In this document: positions 1 to 9,257 of the stretch, in pieces | Layout: each line of letters opens with the position of its first letter | How positions within the stretch are numbered: position 1 is the first letter of the stretch | From: Clostridium sp. AN503 | GTDB lineage: Bacteria; Bacillota; Clostridia; Lachnospirales; Lachnospiraceae | Length of the DNA: 64,000 nt | Reading direction: 5' to 3' | NCBI RefSeq assembly: GCF_040719375.1 | Contig: NZ_JBFDTP010000001.1 | Coordinates: forward strand, 868,001 to 932,000 | Made by a program: the position numbers and the translations under genes | Notes under the pieces: model-generated | What the model saw: the letters and a program-made list of their open reading frames with translations, nothing else | Database searches by the model: none | Told to the model about the DNA's origin: nothing

Positions 1-41
1 GCTGAAGCGCCTTTGGCATAGCTTTCTGCGGACCCGTCATT

Positions 42-926
42 TTACACGTTCCCCAGGACAAAACGGATCTCCGTAAACAGGCGTTGCTGGGCCTCCTCCC
101 ACTCCCCCTGCTGGTTGATGATAAAGCCATGGCCGCTTTGGGGATAATAATGCACCGCAGCCTTCACGCCTGCATCACAAAGCCTGCAAAACATCTGCAG
201 GTTTTCACTGCGCAGTTCGTCCAGGCCACATTCGATGATCAGCGTCTGCGGCAAGCCCGCAAGCTCCTCCGTAGCCGCCCGCAGAGGCGAAATATCAATC
301 CTCTCCGGATCCGCCTGATCCAGATAGCAGGCATTGTAAAACTTATACCGGTCCCTCCGCTCCTGCCGGCATTCATCCGGTTTGTCGTCCGGGTCTGTCG
401 CCATGTCAAGGACGCTGTAGCATACCGCCTGACCCAACGGCCTGAGCGGCGAATCTTTCAGGCGCAGAGCGGTGGCAAAGGCGCAGTTTCCCCCGGAGCT
501 CTGCCCGCAGAGCATATACCGGTCCGGCAGCAGCCCCAGCTCCGCCGCGTGTTCATGCAGATACTGGATCACCGCCTCGATCTCCTCCAGCGCGTATGGA
601 TAGGGATACTGCGGCGCAAGATGATAGTCTATGGAGACTACCGCACAGCCGACGGCATACGCCATCCGCCGTGAGAACAGGATATCCCGCAGGGCGTGCT
701 CCCTCACCATGCCGCCTCCATGGATATTCACTACGTACGGGACCGGATCTGTGATCCCGTTTGCTTTGATCAGATAGAAATGGACATCCGCAAATCCGTT
801 CAGATCCAGTTGGAACTCCTGCAGCGTTGTACACCCGTCCATATCATAGATCCCCTCAAACATAAATGATGCCGGCGGATTCGCACGAAGCTCATCCGCC
901 ATCCTGCACAGCTCTTCTCTTGTCAT
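42..926 (-). CDS. alpha/beta hydrolase, hormone-sensitive lipase type
   Basis: Predicted cytoplasmic carboxylesterase of the HSL/acetyl-esterase family, about 294 aa. The oxyanion-hole motif HGGG is seen (HGGGMVRE), followed by the nucleophile elbow GQSSGG, an acid residue in CGLDELRSEN and the histidine in SGHGF, so the catalytic triad looks complete. The ATG at 926 is preferred over the upstream ATG at 992 because a purine-rich AAGGGGAAGAG sits just before it and the homology starts there. It stands alone on the minus strand near the window edge. The natural substrate cannot be told; such enzymes hydrolyse short acyl esters. Confidence 0.85.
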   Translation of the reverse strand: MTREELCRMADELRANPPASFMFEGIYDMDGCTTLQEFQLDLNGFADVHFYLIKANGITDPVPYVVNIHGGGMVREHALRDILFSRRMAYAVGCAVVSIDYHLAPQYPYPYALEEIEAVIQYLHEHAAELGLLPDRYMLCGQSSGGNCAFATALRLKDSPLRPLGQAVCYSVLDMATDPDDKPDECRQERRDRYKFYNACYLDQADPERIDISPLRAATEELAGLPQTLIIECGLDELRSENLQMFCRLCDAGVKAAVHYYPQSGHGFIINQQGEWEEAQQRLFTEIRFVLGNV

Positions 927-1104
927 GTCTCTTCCCCTTCTTTTACACGGATATTTTATATCCCCATTACATTGCAAAAGCAATCTGCGCAATTATCATA
1001 CCACAGAGCATTGATTCAAACAATACGGCGCCAACAGGTGAGAACATTTTCTGGTCAGAGGCTTTATTCAACAGCCCGGCAAGCGATTCCCAAAGAATTC
1101 TGTA

Positions 1105-1824
1105 TTAGTACTGTCCACGGTAAAGCTCCGCTGCCTTCTGTGGATTCTGGAAAGCATCATAGTCATTTCCCTCAAACCTAAAATGCCGTGCAGTTATGCT
1201 TCCGGGGTTTCTTCCGGTGAGCGTCTCAACAATCTCCGTGCCCACATCAGCCATGCATTTCACATACAGCATATTCCCGTCTGACTTTACAACAAAAATG
1301 CCCGGGTCATAGCCTGGAAGCGCTGATTCTTCATACCAGATCACCGCCACATCCACAATCCGCATAACACCCTGGAAAAGCCTGCCAGGCAGACGCAGCC
1401 AGTTCTTTGTCAAAAAACCGACTTTGTCAAAATCCTTTTCTTTTGTTGGCCGCAATGTCAGGGACAACAGCAGGGAATCCGGCTGGCGGCATTCTCTGTA
1501 AAATTCCTGAATCTCTCCAACGCTGTAGCCGCTGTCCTTGGCGGTCATCTCTGCAACGGAGGCGCCTGTTTTTGTTATCAGCTTCCCTCCGAATCCGGCC
1601 AGGACAATGCCTGAAAGCACACAGCCTGCGGTCACTGTCATCCAGAGCCCATCGCTCTCATAGATGATATGGAGTAGAAAATGGTTGGCAATGCCCATCG
1701 CCAGCACCCCGATTCCCAGAATCAAAAGACCAGCACCCTCATTTTTCATTTTACTCTTTTTGTTAAGTTCCTCCTCTGACCACAGCAGTTCTTTTTCCAA
1801 TGCCTTTGTCATTGATGTAATCAT
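1105..1824 (-). CDS. hypothetical protein with two membrane helices
   Basis: A 239-aa protein I do not recognise. It has a charged, lysine-rich N-terminus (residues 1-27), two hydrophobic segments at roughly 30-50 and 60-80 that should form a membrane hairpin, and a soluble C-terminal part of about 150 residues with alternating hydrophobic strands. The start is supported by AAAGG about 10 bases upstream. It lies between the hydrolase and the ABC permease, about 105 bases below the permease stop, and is not obviously co-transcribed with it. No function is proposed. Confidence 0.6.
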   Translation of the reverse strand: MITSMTKALEKELLWSEEELNKKSKMKNEGAGLLILGIGVLAMGIANHFLLHIIYESDGLWMTVTAGCVLSGIVLAGFGGKLITKTGASVAEMTAKDSGYSVGEIQEFYRECRQPDSLLLSLTLRPTKEKDFDKVGFLTKNWLRLPGRLFQGVMRIVDVAVIWYEESALPGYDPGIFVVKSDGNMLYVKCMADVGTEIVETLTGRNPGSITARHFRFEGNDYDAFQNPQKAAELYRGQY

Positions 1825-1928
1825 ATTCGTATTTTCCTTTCTTAAATGTTTTCCTGACTAACGTTTTCTTCTGATTATCCCGATTACTTCCTCCTTCCTG
1901 CACTACGTCATGCCGGGACCATTGATAC

Positions 1929-4499
1929 TTACCCCTGCCGCAGCCGTTCCATAATACTGGCCTTTGCGGTCCCCCGGTACAAAAGGGCGGGAATAACCAT
2001 CGTCAGCAGAAGCAAAAACGGGTACACGACCAACATCGGCCAGAAAATAAACCGGTAGGTAAAAAACCAGATCCTGCTGGCGATGGCCCGCACGGCGACA
2101 ACGGAAAAGAGTGTACCGGTCACAGCCGAGGCGATGATAGTACCGGCAGCATAATATACTCCTTCCCAGACGAGCATTCTCTTTAATTGTTTTCCAGTCA
2201 TGCCAATGCTCTGCAGCATGGCAAACTCCCTGCGGCGGGTGACAATGCTGGTCAGGACCGAATTGACAAAGTTTGCGATTCCGATGAAACCGATGATGAC
2301 GCTCAGTGCACCGCCGATGATGACGATCAGGGAGGTCAGGTCATGGAACGAGCGGATATAGGTTTCCCTGGAATCATAATTCATGGTAGGCTCCACGTCC
2401 TCCACATAGCTGTTTAAAAATGCCTCCATCTCCGCCGACCTGCCATCTTTTACATCAAAGGGGAAGCTGACCATATGGGGGGTCTCGCAAAGGGACAGGA
2501 ACTGTCCGGTGGGCAGATAAAAACGGGCGGCGCCGGTGCTGCGGGTCGTATCCGTGTTTTCGTTGACCCGTACCTTTGCCATCACCGTCAGGTCGAAGGT
2601 ACCGTCAATGGTGCTGGTCAGCCCGTCCTTCGCCACATGATGAAACCGGATGGTGTCCCCAGGCTGGATGGCCGGATTATCGATCACATTGCCCATGTCG
2701 TCACAGGCCAGACCATAGAGTACATAGCCCCCGCCATCCAGCGCCTCCCAGTCAGGCGTTCCCCCGACCACCTCCATCGATTCCAGCAGGTAATCGTCTG
2801 CGCCAAAAAACTGGACATAGGGGTTGCCCTTTTCGTCTCTGTTATAATTTGATACGGCTCCGGTCTCTGCGGAGAATGCTTCCTCCAACGTCCTTGTACT
2901 GTACAGGCCTCCTCCGTCTTCAAAAGCGTCATGCTGCCTGACCGCCTCTACAAAGGAGGTTGTCAGCTCCATGTCACTGGTCTCAAACTTATAATGAAAG
3001 TAATCGGCAGTGGAGATGACAAAATCCCTGCCCACAAACTTCTCTACATACTTTTCAATATCAAAACCGCCGGACAAGGTGAACACCGTACCCCACAGCA
3101 CCAGGCTCAGGGTCATGGAAAGGATCACCAACAGAGTGCGCTTCCGGTTCCTTCCCAGATTAGAAAATGCCATGCGGTAAATCTTCGCTCCGGCTGTGGA
3201 TTTTTTGGTCGGAGCGGCCTTACTTTGCAATGCCCCGGCGTCGCTTTCCGTGTAACGGACTGCCTCGATGGGGGAGACGGAGCCTGCGATTTTCGCAGGC
3301 CTCCGGACGCTGATCCATACCGTCAGGAAGGCAAAAGCGGCCGCTCCTATAAAGATGAGGGGATTGGCAGACGCCTTGACGCCCGCGTCCGCACTGTAAA
3401 CAGTGCCGTTCATTAAAAAGGGAATCAGCGCCTTGCCAATCAGGAACCCGGTCAGCAGGCCCATGGGGATACCGATGACCGAAAGTCCCATGGCCTGCCG
3501 GTTGATGAGCTGTCTGATCTGACGGCTGGTGGTTCCCAGGGTCTTTAACTGTCCGTAGGACTGGATATCCTGGATGACGGAAATCTGAAAAATATTGTAT
3601 ATGATCAGATACCCCGTCACCATAATCAGCAAAACTCCGGCAAAGCCTGACAGGAACAGCTCCGGATTCTCCAGTAAGCCGCCATTCTGGTAGGCGGGGC
3701 TTACCCTTGCGGTCACATACTGCTCATCGGTCGGGCTTGCGCCCATGGTGTCGCAGGTATATCCGGTTTCTGAAAGCAGCTGATGCAGCTTCGGCTCCAC
3801 CGCCCCGCCTTTGCCAAACATCACATAGGCCGCCACGATTCCAGAATAGTCGTTGTCCTCCGGGTAGGTATAGGCAAGCTTCTGAGCATTGGCGTCCACA
3901 AAGGCTTTGGATACGATCAGACGGCCGATGCCGCTTAACGTGTCGGTCTCCCAGAATCCGCACAGGGTAAAATCGGTGGTGTACTGCGTGCCCTTGATCT
4001 CATATGAAAGCGGGACCGTCTGCCCCACCTGTGCCGGTACACCCAGGGTCTCCAGGGTTCTGGTATCCGCTATGATCTCATCTTCCGCCTGGGGCCTGCG
4101 CCCTGTCGTGGGCGAATAGCGGGCAAACTGAAGCGCCGTATCATCCATATACCACAGCTCAGAGCGCCACTTTTCCATGCCGGGATACCGGAGGCGGTAG
4201 GAAACCGCTTTGGTATAGGCGATTTTCTCAATCAGTGGGTGGTCCTTTACGTCCTCGTACACCTGGTCGTTTATAAAGTTCAAAACTACCTGGCCATCGC
4301 CGCCCTGCCTGCGGATATTCTGATCCTGCATGGTGTCCATGAGGCCGGAGCCCAGGGTGAAAATGACCGTAAACAGAAGCGTAGTCAGCATTGTAGCGAC
4401 GACTGCGATCATATTCCGGCTTTTTTCGGCCTGAAAATAACGGGCAGACAACCGCTTGATGACGGGGTCGTTGTTATTGCCAAATAAGATATCCTTCAT
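1929..4499 (-). CDS. ABC transporter permease, double FtsX domain
   Basis: Large permease of about 856 aa in the plasma membrane. One N-terminal helix (about 30-52) is followed by an extracytoplasmic domain and a three-helix FtsX block (about 285-405). The pattern then repeats: a helix near 455, a second extracytoplasmic domain, and a C-terminal three-helix block (about 735-850). The ATG at 4499 has GGAGGG at good spacing and begins the conserved region, so the longer reading from 4574 is rejected. It lies 13 bases after the ABC ATPase gene and is the last gene of a regulator-kinase-ATPase-permease operon. By analogy with Bce/Vra/MacB-type systems it may protect against a peptide antibiotic; the ligand is unknown. 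Confidence 0.9.
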   Translation of the reverse strand: MKDILFGNNNDPVIKRLSARYFQAEKSRNMIAVVATMLTTLLFTVIFTLGSGLMDTMQDQNIRRQGGDGQVVLNFINDQVYEDVKDHPLIEKIAYTKAVSYRLRYPGMEKWRSELWYMDDTALQFARYSPTTGRRPQAEDEIIADTRTLETLGVPAQVGQTVPLSYEIKGTQYTTDFTLCGFWETDTLSGIGRLIVSKAFVDANAQKLAYTYPEDNDYSGIVAAYVMFGKGGAVEPKLHQLLSETGYTCDTMGASPTDEQYVTARVSPAYQNGGLLENPELFLSGFAGVLLIMVTGYLIIYNIFQISVIQDIQSYGQLKTLGTTSRQIRQLINRQAMGLSVIGIPMGLLTGFLIGKALIPFLMNGTVYSADAGVKASANPLIFIGAAAFAFLTVWISVRRPAKIAGSVSPIEAVRYTESDAGALQSKAAPTKKSTAGAKIYRMAFSNLGRNRKRTLLVILSMTLSLVLWGTVFTLSGGFDIEKYVEKFVGRDFVISTADYFHYKFETSDMELTTSFVEAVRQHDAFEDGGGLYSTRTLEEAFSAETGAVSNYNRDEKGNPYVQFFGADDYLLESMEVVGGTPDWEALDGGGYVLYGLACDDMGNVIDNPAIQPGDTIRFHHVAKDGLTSTIDGTFDLTVMAKVRVNENTDTTRSTGAARFYLPTGQFLSLCETPHMVSFPFDVKDGRSAEMEAFLNSYVEDVEPTMNYDSRETYIRSFHDLTSLIVIIGGALSVIIGFIGIANFVNSVLTSIVTRRREFAMLQSIGMTGKQLKRMLVWEGVYYAAGTIIASAVTGTLFSVVAVRAIASRIWFFTYRFIFWPMLVVYPFLLLLTMVIPALLYRGTAKASIMERLRQG

Positions 4500-4512
4500 C
4501 GGTCCACCCTCC

Positions 4513-5178
4513 TTATCCTGCGATTTTTCCGTCCTCAATCCGGATGATGCGGTCGGCCAGCTGAGCAATTTCATTGTTATGGGTAATCATCACAAGGGTC
4601 TGGTGAAACTTCCGGCTGGTGGTTTTCAGCAGACCTAAAACGTCGCTGCTTGTCCGGCTGTCCAGATTGCCGGTCGGCTCATCGGCCAGGATAATGGCGG
4701 GCTTTGAAATGAGCGCCCGGGCAATGGCCACACGCTGCTGCTGTCCGCCGGAAAGATGGCCCGGCATACTCTCAAGCTTATCCTCCAGAGCCAGCAGATG
4801 CACAATTTCCTCCAGATACATCCGGTCCGCCTGATCACCGTCCAGCTCTACAGGCAGAACGATATTTTCATAGACATTCAGTACGGGAACCAGGTTATAA
4901 TTTTGAAAAACAAAACCGATATTGCGTCTGCGGAAGATGGTCAGCTGCTCATCCTTCATCTGGGACAGCTCCTTGCCCCTCACCACAACGCTTCCAGAGG
5001 TAGGGACATCCAGGCCACCCATCATATGCAGCAGCGTAGATTTGCCGCTGCCGGAGGTGCCCACAATGGCAGCGAACTCCCCCTGTTCCATAGAGAGGGT
5101 CACGCCGTCCAGCGCCTTGGTGACGTTCGACCCGGTGCCGTAATATTTTTTCAAGTCGGTCACTTGTAAGATGCTCAT
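4513..5178 (-). CDS. ABC transporter ATP-binding protein (LolD/MacB type)
   Basis: Cytoplasmic ATPase of about 221 aa that should energise the downstream FtsX permease. Visible motifs are Walker A GTSGSGKST, Q-loop FVFQNYNL, signature LSGGQQQRVAIARAL, Walker B ILADEPTGNLD and the switch histidine in MITHNN. This set is typical of the LolD/MacB/BceA branch. The start at 5178 is chosen over 5190 because its ATG overlaps the kinase stop (ATGA) and has AAAGGATGG nine bases upstream, while the 5190 ATG directly abuts the ribosome site. Translational coupling with the kinase is likely. Confidence 0.93.
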   Translation of the reverse strand: MSILQVTDLKKYYGTGSNVTKALDGVTLSMEQGEFAAIVGTSGSGKSTLLHMMGGLDVPTSGSVVVRGKELSQMKDEQLTIFRRRNIGFVFQNYNLVPVLNVYENIVLPVELDGDQADRMYLEEIVHLLALEDKLESMPGHLSGGQQQRVAIARALISKPAIILADEPTGNLDSRTSSDVLGLLKTTSRKFHQTLVMITHNNEIAQLADRIIRIEDGKIAG

Positions 5179-6269
5179 GGAAACTGCCATCCTTTCTCGT
5201 TGATGGTATGATTATAAGGGGCAATCCTCGCAGAAATGTCACGGCATGGCAGGAACACGGAAAAAGTGGAGCCCTGCCCCGGGCTGGACAATACGAGGAT
5301 ATACCCTCCCTGCATGGTGATGATCTCCCGGGCCAGATACAGGCCGATCCCGATGCCCTCCACCTCCCGTACCGTTTCCTCCCGGTAAAACCGCTTAAAG
5401 ACGGCTCCCTGGTTTTGCTCGGCAATCCCTTTTCCTGTGTCGGCAATATCTATTTTCAGGTACATTTCCTGTTTCTCAACTGAGACGCAGATCCTGCCGC
5501 CAGAGGGCGTGTATTTTACGGCGTTGTCCAAAAGATTGAACAGCGCCTCACCGGTCCACTTCCGGTCATGGGATACACACAGCTTTTCCCCACAATCCAC
5601 CCGGACCTCTATGCGCTTTTTCTCTGCACTCAGCAGGATACCGCCCAGCGCCGCCGCCAGCGTATCATAGATAGGCTGCTCCTTTTTCTCCAGGGAAATG
5701 ACCCCCGTCTCCAGCCGGGAGGTCTTGATCATGGCCTGCATGAGGAAATCCAGCTTATCCAACTCTCCCCCAACCGCCTGTAAAAACTCCTTTTGCTTTT
5801 CCTCCGGGACAGGCTCCTCTAAAAGGGTGGCATTCACCATCTTCAGATTGGCAATCGGCGTTTTTACCTGGTGGGCAATATCGGAGATCAGCTCCTGCAG
5901 CTCGGCCCGTTCTTCTGCAACGCTGTGCCGGTTTTCCTCCATGATTTCATACAGGCGGATCAGACGGTGATTGATTTTGTAGAACAGGCTTTCTTCCGCT
6001 TCCATCTCCGGCAGCTCCATCTTTCCCGCCGTCATATCATCCATCAATGTGCACAGACGGCCTGAGAACCCGGTCAGCTTCCTGCGCAGGGCTGCAATCA
6101 AAAAGACGGCCCACAAAAGAACCATCAGGAGAAACACTAGGGTACACCAGACTGCCGCCATATTTCTTGTCAGATGATACAGCACTGCAATAAATGCCGC
6201 AGACAGCATCAAAAGGACCGCGGCCGCTTCTGCACAGATCTGATTGACGGAGAGCTTTTGAAAGGTCAT
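5175..6269 (-). CDS. sensor histidine kinase, intramembrane-sensing type
   Basis: About 364 aa. Two membrane helices (about 12-32 and 38-60) are separated by only a few residues, so there is almost no extracellular sensor domain. The dimerisation helix carries the phospho-accepting His133 (IAHQVKTP). The ATPase domain shows an N box (LDNAVKYTP), G1 (DTGKGIA) and G2 (GIGIGLYLA). The start at 6269 overlaps the regulator stop by ATGA with GGAGGG upstream. This layout matches kinases of the BceS type, which sense through their partner ABC permease. The gene sits between regulator and transporter, consistent with that. Confidence 0.92.
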   Translation of the reverse strand: MTFQKLSVNQICAEAAAVLLMLSAAFIAVLYHLTRNMAAVWCTLVFLLMVLLWAVFLIAALRRKLTGFSGRLCTLMDDMTAGKMELPEMEAEESLFYKINHRLIRLYEIMEENRHSVAEERAELQELISDIAHQVKTPIANLKMVNATLLEEPVPEEKQKEFLQAVGGELDKLDFLMQAMIKTSRLETGVISLEKKEQPIYDTLAAALGGILLSAEKKRIEVRVDCGEKLCVSHDRKWTGEALFNLLDNAVKYTPSGGRICVSVEKQEMYLKIDIADTGKGIAEQNQGAVFKRFYREETVREVEGIGIGLYLAREIITMQGGYILVLSSPGQGSTFSVFLPCRDISARIAPYNHTINEKGWQFP

Positions 6270-6949
6270 TTGTTCATCCCTCCGATCCACAGATAGCCCA
6301 TGCCATACACAGTTTTGATGTATGAAAACCCGTTACCCTCGATCTTACCCCGGATACGGCTGATGGCCGAGGTCAGGGCGTGTTCGTCCACATAATTCTC
6401 ATCTGCATCCCACAGCTTTTCCAGAAGCACCTGCCTCGTGAGTACGATCTGCGGGTTTTTCGTCAATACCTTCAGCAGCCGGTATTCCAACGGCGTAAAA
6501 GAAATCGTCTGTCCCGCCAGGACGGCGCTCATCTCCGTAAAGTTGATCAGCAGATTTCCATCATCAAAACAGTCTCCCCCAGACTGTTTTTGCATCCGTG
6601 AGAGCAGGGCTGCCACTTTTTTACGGAATACGCTAATGGGAAATGGCTTTGTCACATAGTCGTCCGCCCCCAGCTCAAAGCCCCGGAGCATGTCGCCCTC
6701 CATGTCCCGGGCCGTCAGAAAGATAACCGCAGTGTCGGGACGGCGTTCCTTTAACTCCCGGCAAAAATCAAATCCATCCCCATCCGGCAGGTTTACATCC
6801 AGCACAGCCAGATCATAGTCCTGCTTTCCGCAAAGCAGTTCCGCCTCCGCTTTCGTCATGGCAGAGTCTGCCCTGTACCCTGCGGCAGAAAGGTTGTAAC
6901 AAAGCGTACGATTCAAAAGCCGGTCATCCTCCACCACTAATATCCTCAT
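6266..6949 (-). CDS. OmpR/PhoB-family response regulator
   Basis: A 227-aa two-domain regulator. The receiver has acidic residues E7/D8/D9, the phospho-acceptor Asp51 (AVLDVNLPDG) and the conserved lysine in YVTKPF. The C-terminal winged helix (about 130-227) contains the FTPLEYRLL and RVRGKIE-like segments of the OmpR family. It is first in a tightly overlapping operon with its kinase and an ABC transporter. Direct repeats that overlap the -35 region upstream suggest that it activates its own operon. Confidence 0.93.
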   Translation of the reverse strand: MRILVVEDDRLLNRTLCYNLSAAGYRADSAMTKAEAELLCGKQDYDLAVLDVNLPDGDGFDFCRELKERRPDTAVIFLTARDMEGDMLRGFELGADDYVTKPFPISVFRKKVAALLSRMQKQSGGDCFDDGNLLINFTEMSAVLAGQTISFTPLEYRLLKVLTKNPQIVLTRQVLLEKLWDADENYVDEHALTSAISRIRGKIEGNGFSYIKTVYGMGYLWIGGMNK

Positions 6950-6972
6950 ACAAATTTCCTCCCCCTATTTGA

Positions 6973-7007
6973 ATTATAATACCAGGAAAATGTCACAGAA
7001 ATCTCAC
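6973..7007 (-). promoter_or_regulatory. promoter and probable autoregulatory operator of the regulator-kinase-ABC operon
   Basis: On the minus strand a perfect -10 TATAAT (6973-6978) has a poor -35. The -35 zone is occupied by two direct repeats, GTGAgATTT and GTGAcATTT (6999-7007 and 6988-6996), 11 bases apart. Direct repeats with about one helical turn between them are the usual target of OmpR-family dimers, and this position fits an activator compensating for a weak -35. Confidence 0.5.
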
Positions 7008-7120
7008 GACGGCTGTGTCGTTTTATTTATATTACCCTGAAAGGGCGGTTCTCACAATAGACACTTAAAGCTGCTCTCGGCAAAATAAAAAGCAGCTATA
7101 CATTTTTACACAGTCAAAAA

Positions 7121-7159
7121 AAATAGTCAAACCCTTGATCTTCAAGGATTTGACTATTT
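7121..7159 (-). terminator. terminator of tRNA-Arg
   Basis: An 18-bp stem (7121-7138 with 7142-7159, one G-U pair) with a 3-base loop is followed on the minus strand by a run of T. It begins 8 bases after the tRNA 3' end. Confidence 0.9.
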
Positions 7160-7166
7160 CTCAAAA

Positions 7167-7240
7167 CGTTCCTGAGCGGATTCGAACCGCTGGCCTTCCG
7201 CTTAGGAGGCGGACGCTCTATCCTGCTGAGCTACAGAAAC
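7167..7240 (-). tRNA. tRNA-Arg (anticodon CCT)
   Basis: The 74 bases fold into a full cloverleaf on the minus strand. The acceptor stem GTTTCTG pairs with CAGGAAC (one G-U), the D stem is GCTC/GAGC, the anticodon stem TCCGC/GCGGA encloses loop CTCCTAA with anticodon CCT, and the T arm is AGCGG-TTCGAAT-CCGCT. The discriminator base is G and CCA is not encoded. It reads AGG codons. No integrated element abuts it. Confidence 0.95.
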
Positions 7241-7335
7241 ATGGTCTCCGGCGCTTTGCCGGACCATTATTTATTATATTCGTAAAACACGGGTACGTCA
7301 AGAGTTTTTGTTTTTTTACATTGCAGCGCAAAAAA

Positions 7336-9180
7336 TCATTGGGAGATCCCGAATTTCTCCACATAGCGGTATAAAGTTTTTCTTGAGATCCCAAGTCTTC
7401 TGGCTGTTTCTGTCTTATTAAACCGGCAGGAGCTGAGTGCGTCTTCAATAATCTCTTTCGTGAGAAGTCGGGTGCCCGGCTCCAGATAATTTTCATAGCT
7501 TTCATAGGTGTGGGGCAGTGTGCCGGAGCTCCCCATATAGTCAATGATCTGATGGGGAGTGATTTCTTCAATATGAGAATAGATCTGAATAATCCCCTCC
7601 ATTGTATTCCGCAATTCCCTCACGTTTCCATTCCACGCAAGCCTGGAAACCAGGCGCTTGGCGGAAGAAGAAAGAGAGATTTCCTGCTCTATGCCATTGT
7701 TTTCCCGAAACTGTGATACAAAATGTTCAGCCAGAATGGGAATATCCGCAGACCGCTCCCGAAGAGGCGGAATCCGCAGATGCAGTGTGTTTAGCAAATA
7801 ATAAAGGTCTGGGCGGAATTTTTTTTCCAAAGTTAAGGATACCAGATCCGCACTGGAGGCCGCGATGATCTTTACATCGGCGGTAATTAATTTATGCTTC
7901 AAAATGTAGGTTTTTGTTTCGATAAACTGCAGGAGCGCCGACTGCACGCTTAAAGGAAGGGCCTCAATATCATTAATGAGAATGGTTCCATTGTTGGCAA
8001 GCTCAAGAAGCCCTGTCGCATCCAGCATATCATCATCTTCTGAATCCGGATTGCCAAACAGAGTCTGGGAAAGCATTTCAGCGGGATAGGCCGCGCAGTT
8101 GACCACCACAAAAGGTCCCTTTGCCCGGCTGCCTGCATTGTGGATGCATTGGGCCAATATATCTTTTCCGGTCCCGGTCTCTCCGATAATCAGCACATTG
8201 TTATCCGTCCGCGCGATCGCCTTTGCTTTGCGCGCAGTATTAAGCAGAGCCGGAGACTGACCGACGATATTTTCAAAAGTGGTGTCAGCCTTGTAACCGA
8301 TATTTCTGGAGATACGTGTGAGAAGGCTGCGGCGTGACACAACATAAATATGAATACCGCGGATAGACAAATCTTCTCTCCAATATGGATCTGTGGTAAT
8401 CTGATAAGTCTCTGTCCGTCCATGGACACTGATATCAACCATCTGGTTATTGACCATCCGGTTTTCAGAAATAATCCTCCAAAACTCCTGATTGAACGGA
8501 AGGGGATCAAAAAAACTTTCCGCCGGACAAAAAGAAATATCCTTCTCAGGAATGTCAAAAAGATTAAAAATATTGGAATCATGGTAAATAATAAACTTTT
8601 TTCCTGTTGCCATATTGATATCGATCGTAATCATGCCGTTCTCCTCGGAGTAGCATGCCTTATTTAAAGACTGCGCCATAAAAAGATGCAGAGAAACATC
8701 ATTGGATGCGGCAATGGCCGTCAGGAGCAGATTGCCTTCCTGATGGGCGGAATCTGTGATCAGGGCAATCCCGCCTATGGCATAGATTTCACTATCCTGC
8801 TCTGCCCCTTTGGCCGTACAGGGGGAGAAAAACACAGATAAACCCTTTAAAGAAGGAAGTAAAAGAGGGATATCAGCTGAGGAAAACACCCGGTCCTTTT
8901 CAAGCCCTTCTGAAACCGGATTCTTCCCAATAGCATCCGCAGACCAATCTGTCATGCGCTTTAAGCCATACTGGCTTTGCAGGGCGGACAATGATTCAGG
9001 CGCACCGTAGAGCTTCAGCAGGCAGGCGTTGCTGTCAAACAGGGCAAGGAGCGTGTGGTCAGGAAGATAGCCTGTAAGCAGTGCGGCAAGGCGGTTGGTA
9101 TAAGCATAGAGCTGAATAGAACGTCTCTTTGCTTCCGCCAGACTATAAGCCTGAAATTCCGGTAAAATCTTTGCTTTCAT
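7336..9180 (-). CDS. NtrC-type AAA+ regulator lacking the GAFTGA loop
   Basis: About 614 aa, arranged as an N-terminal GAF-like sensor (about 20-170), a PAS-like segment (185-285), an AAA+ domain (305-540) and a Fis-type helix-turn-helix (580-610). Walker A is intact (GETGTGKD, 333-340). The sigma-54 contact loop GAFTGA is absent: after LFG (374-376) comes an acidic stretch NPDSEDDD. Walker B reads ILINDIE instead of a DE pair. Known relatives without GAFTGA, such as TyrR-like proteins, act on sigma-70 promoters, so this protein may too. The ATG at 9180 has GAGGAGG upstream; the ATG at 9258 is rejected. It is divergent from the CoA-pathway operon at 9502, which it probably controls. Confidence 0.85.
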   Translation of the reverse strand: MKAKILPEFQAYSLAEAKRRSIQLYAYTNRLAALLTGYLPDHTLLALFDSNACLLKLYGAPESLSALQSQYGLKRMTDWSADAIGKNPVSEGLEKDRVFSSADIPLLLPSLKGLSVFFSPCTAKGAEQDSEIYAIGGIALITDSAHQEGNLLLTAIAASNDVSLHLFMAQSLNKACYSEENGMITIDINMATGKKFIIYHDSNIFNLFDIPEKDISFCPAESFFDPLPFNQEFWRIISENRMVNNQMVDISVHGRTETYQITTDPYWREDLSIRGIHIYVVSRRSLLTRISRNIGYKADTTFENIVGQSPALLNTARKAKAIARTDNNVLIIGETGTGKDILAQCIHNAGSRAKGPFVVVNCAAYPAEMLSQTLFGNPDSEDDDMLDATGLLELANNGTILINDIEALPLSVQSALLQFIETKTYILKHKLITADVKIIAASSADLVSLTLEKKFRPDLYYLLNTLHLRIPPLRERSADIPILAEHFVSQFRENNGIEQEISLSSSAKRLVSRLAWNGNVRELRNTMEGIIQIYSHIEEITPHQIIDYMGSSGTLPHTYESYENYLEPGTRLLTKEIIEDALSSCRFNKTETARRLGISRKTLYRYVEKFGISQ

Positions 9181-9257
9181 AGAAACCTCCTCATTTGAAA
9201 TCCTTAGGACAACAACGTTGGAAACTGGATACATGGTACCACAAATGGGGCGAAACA

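Noticed and set aside
7167..7240. tRNA-Arg as the attachment site of an integrated element
   Set aside because: No integrase and no repeat of the tRNA 3' end was found nearby.
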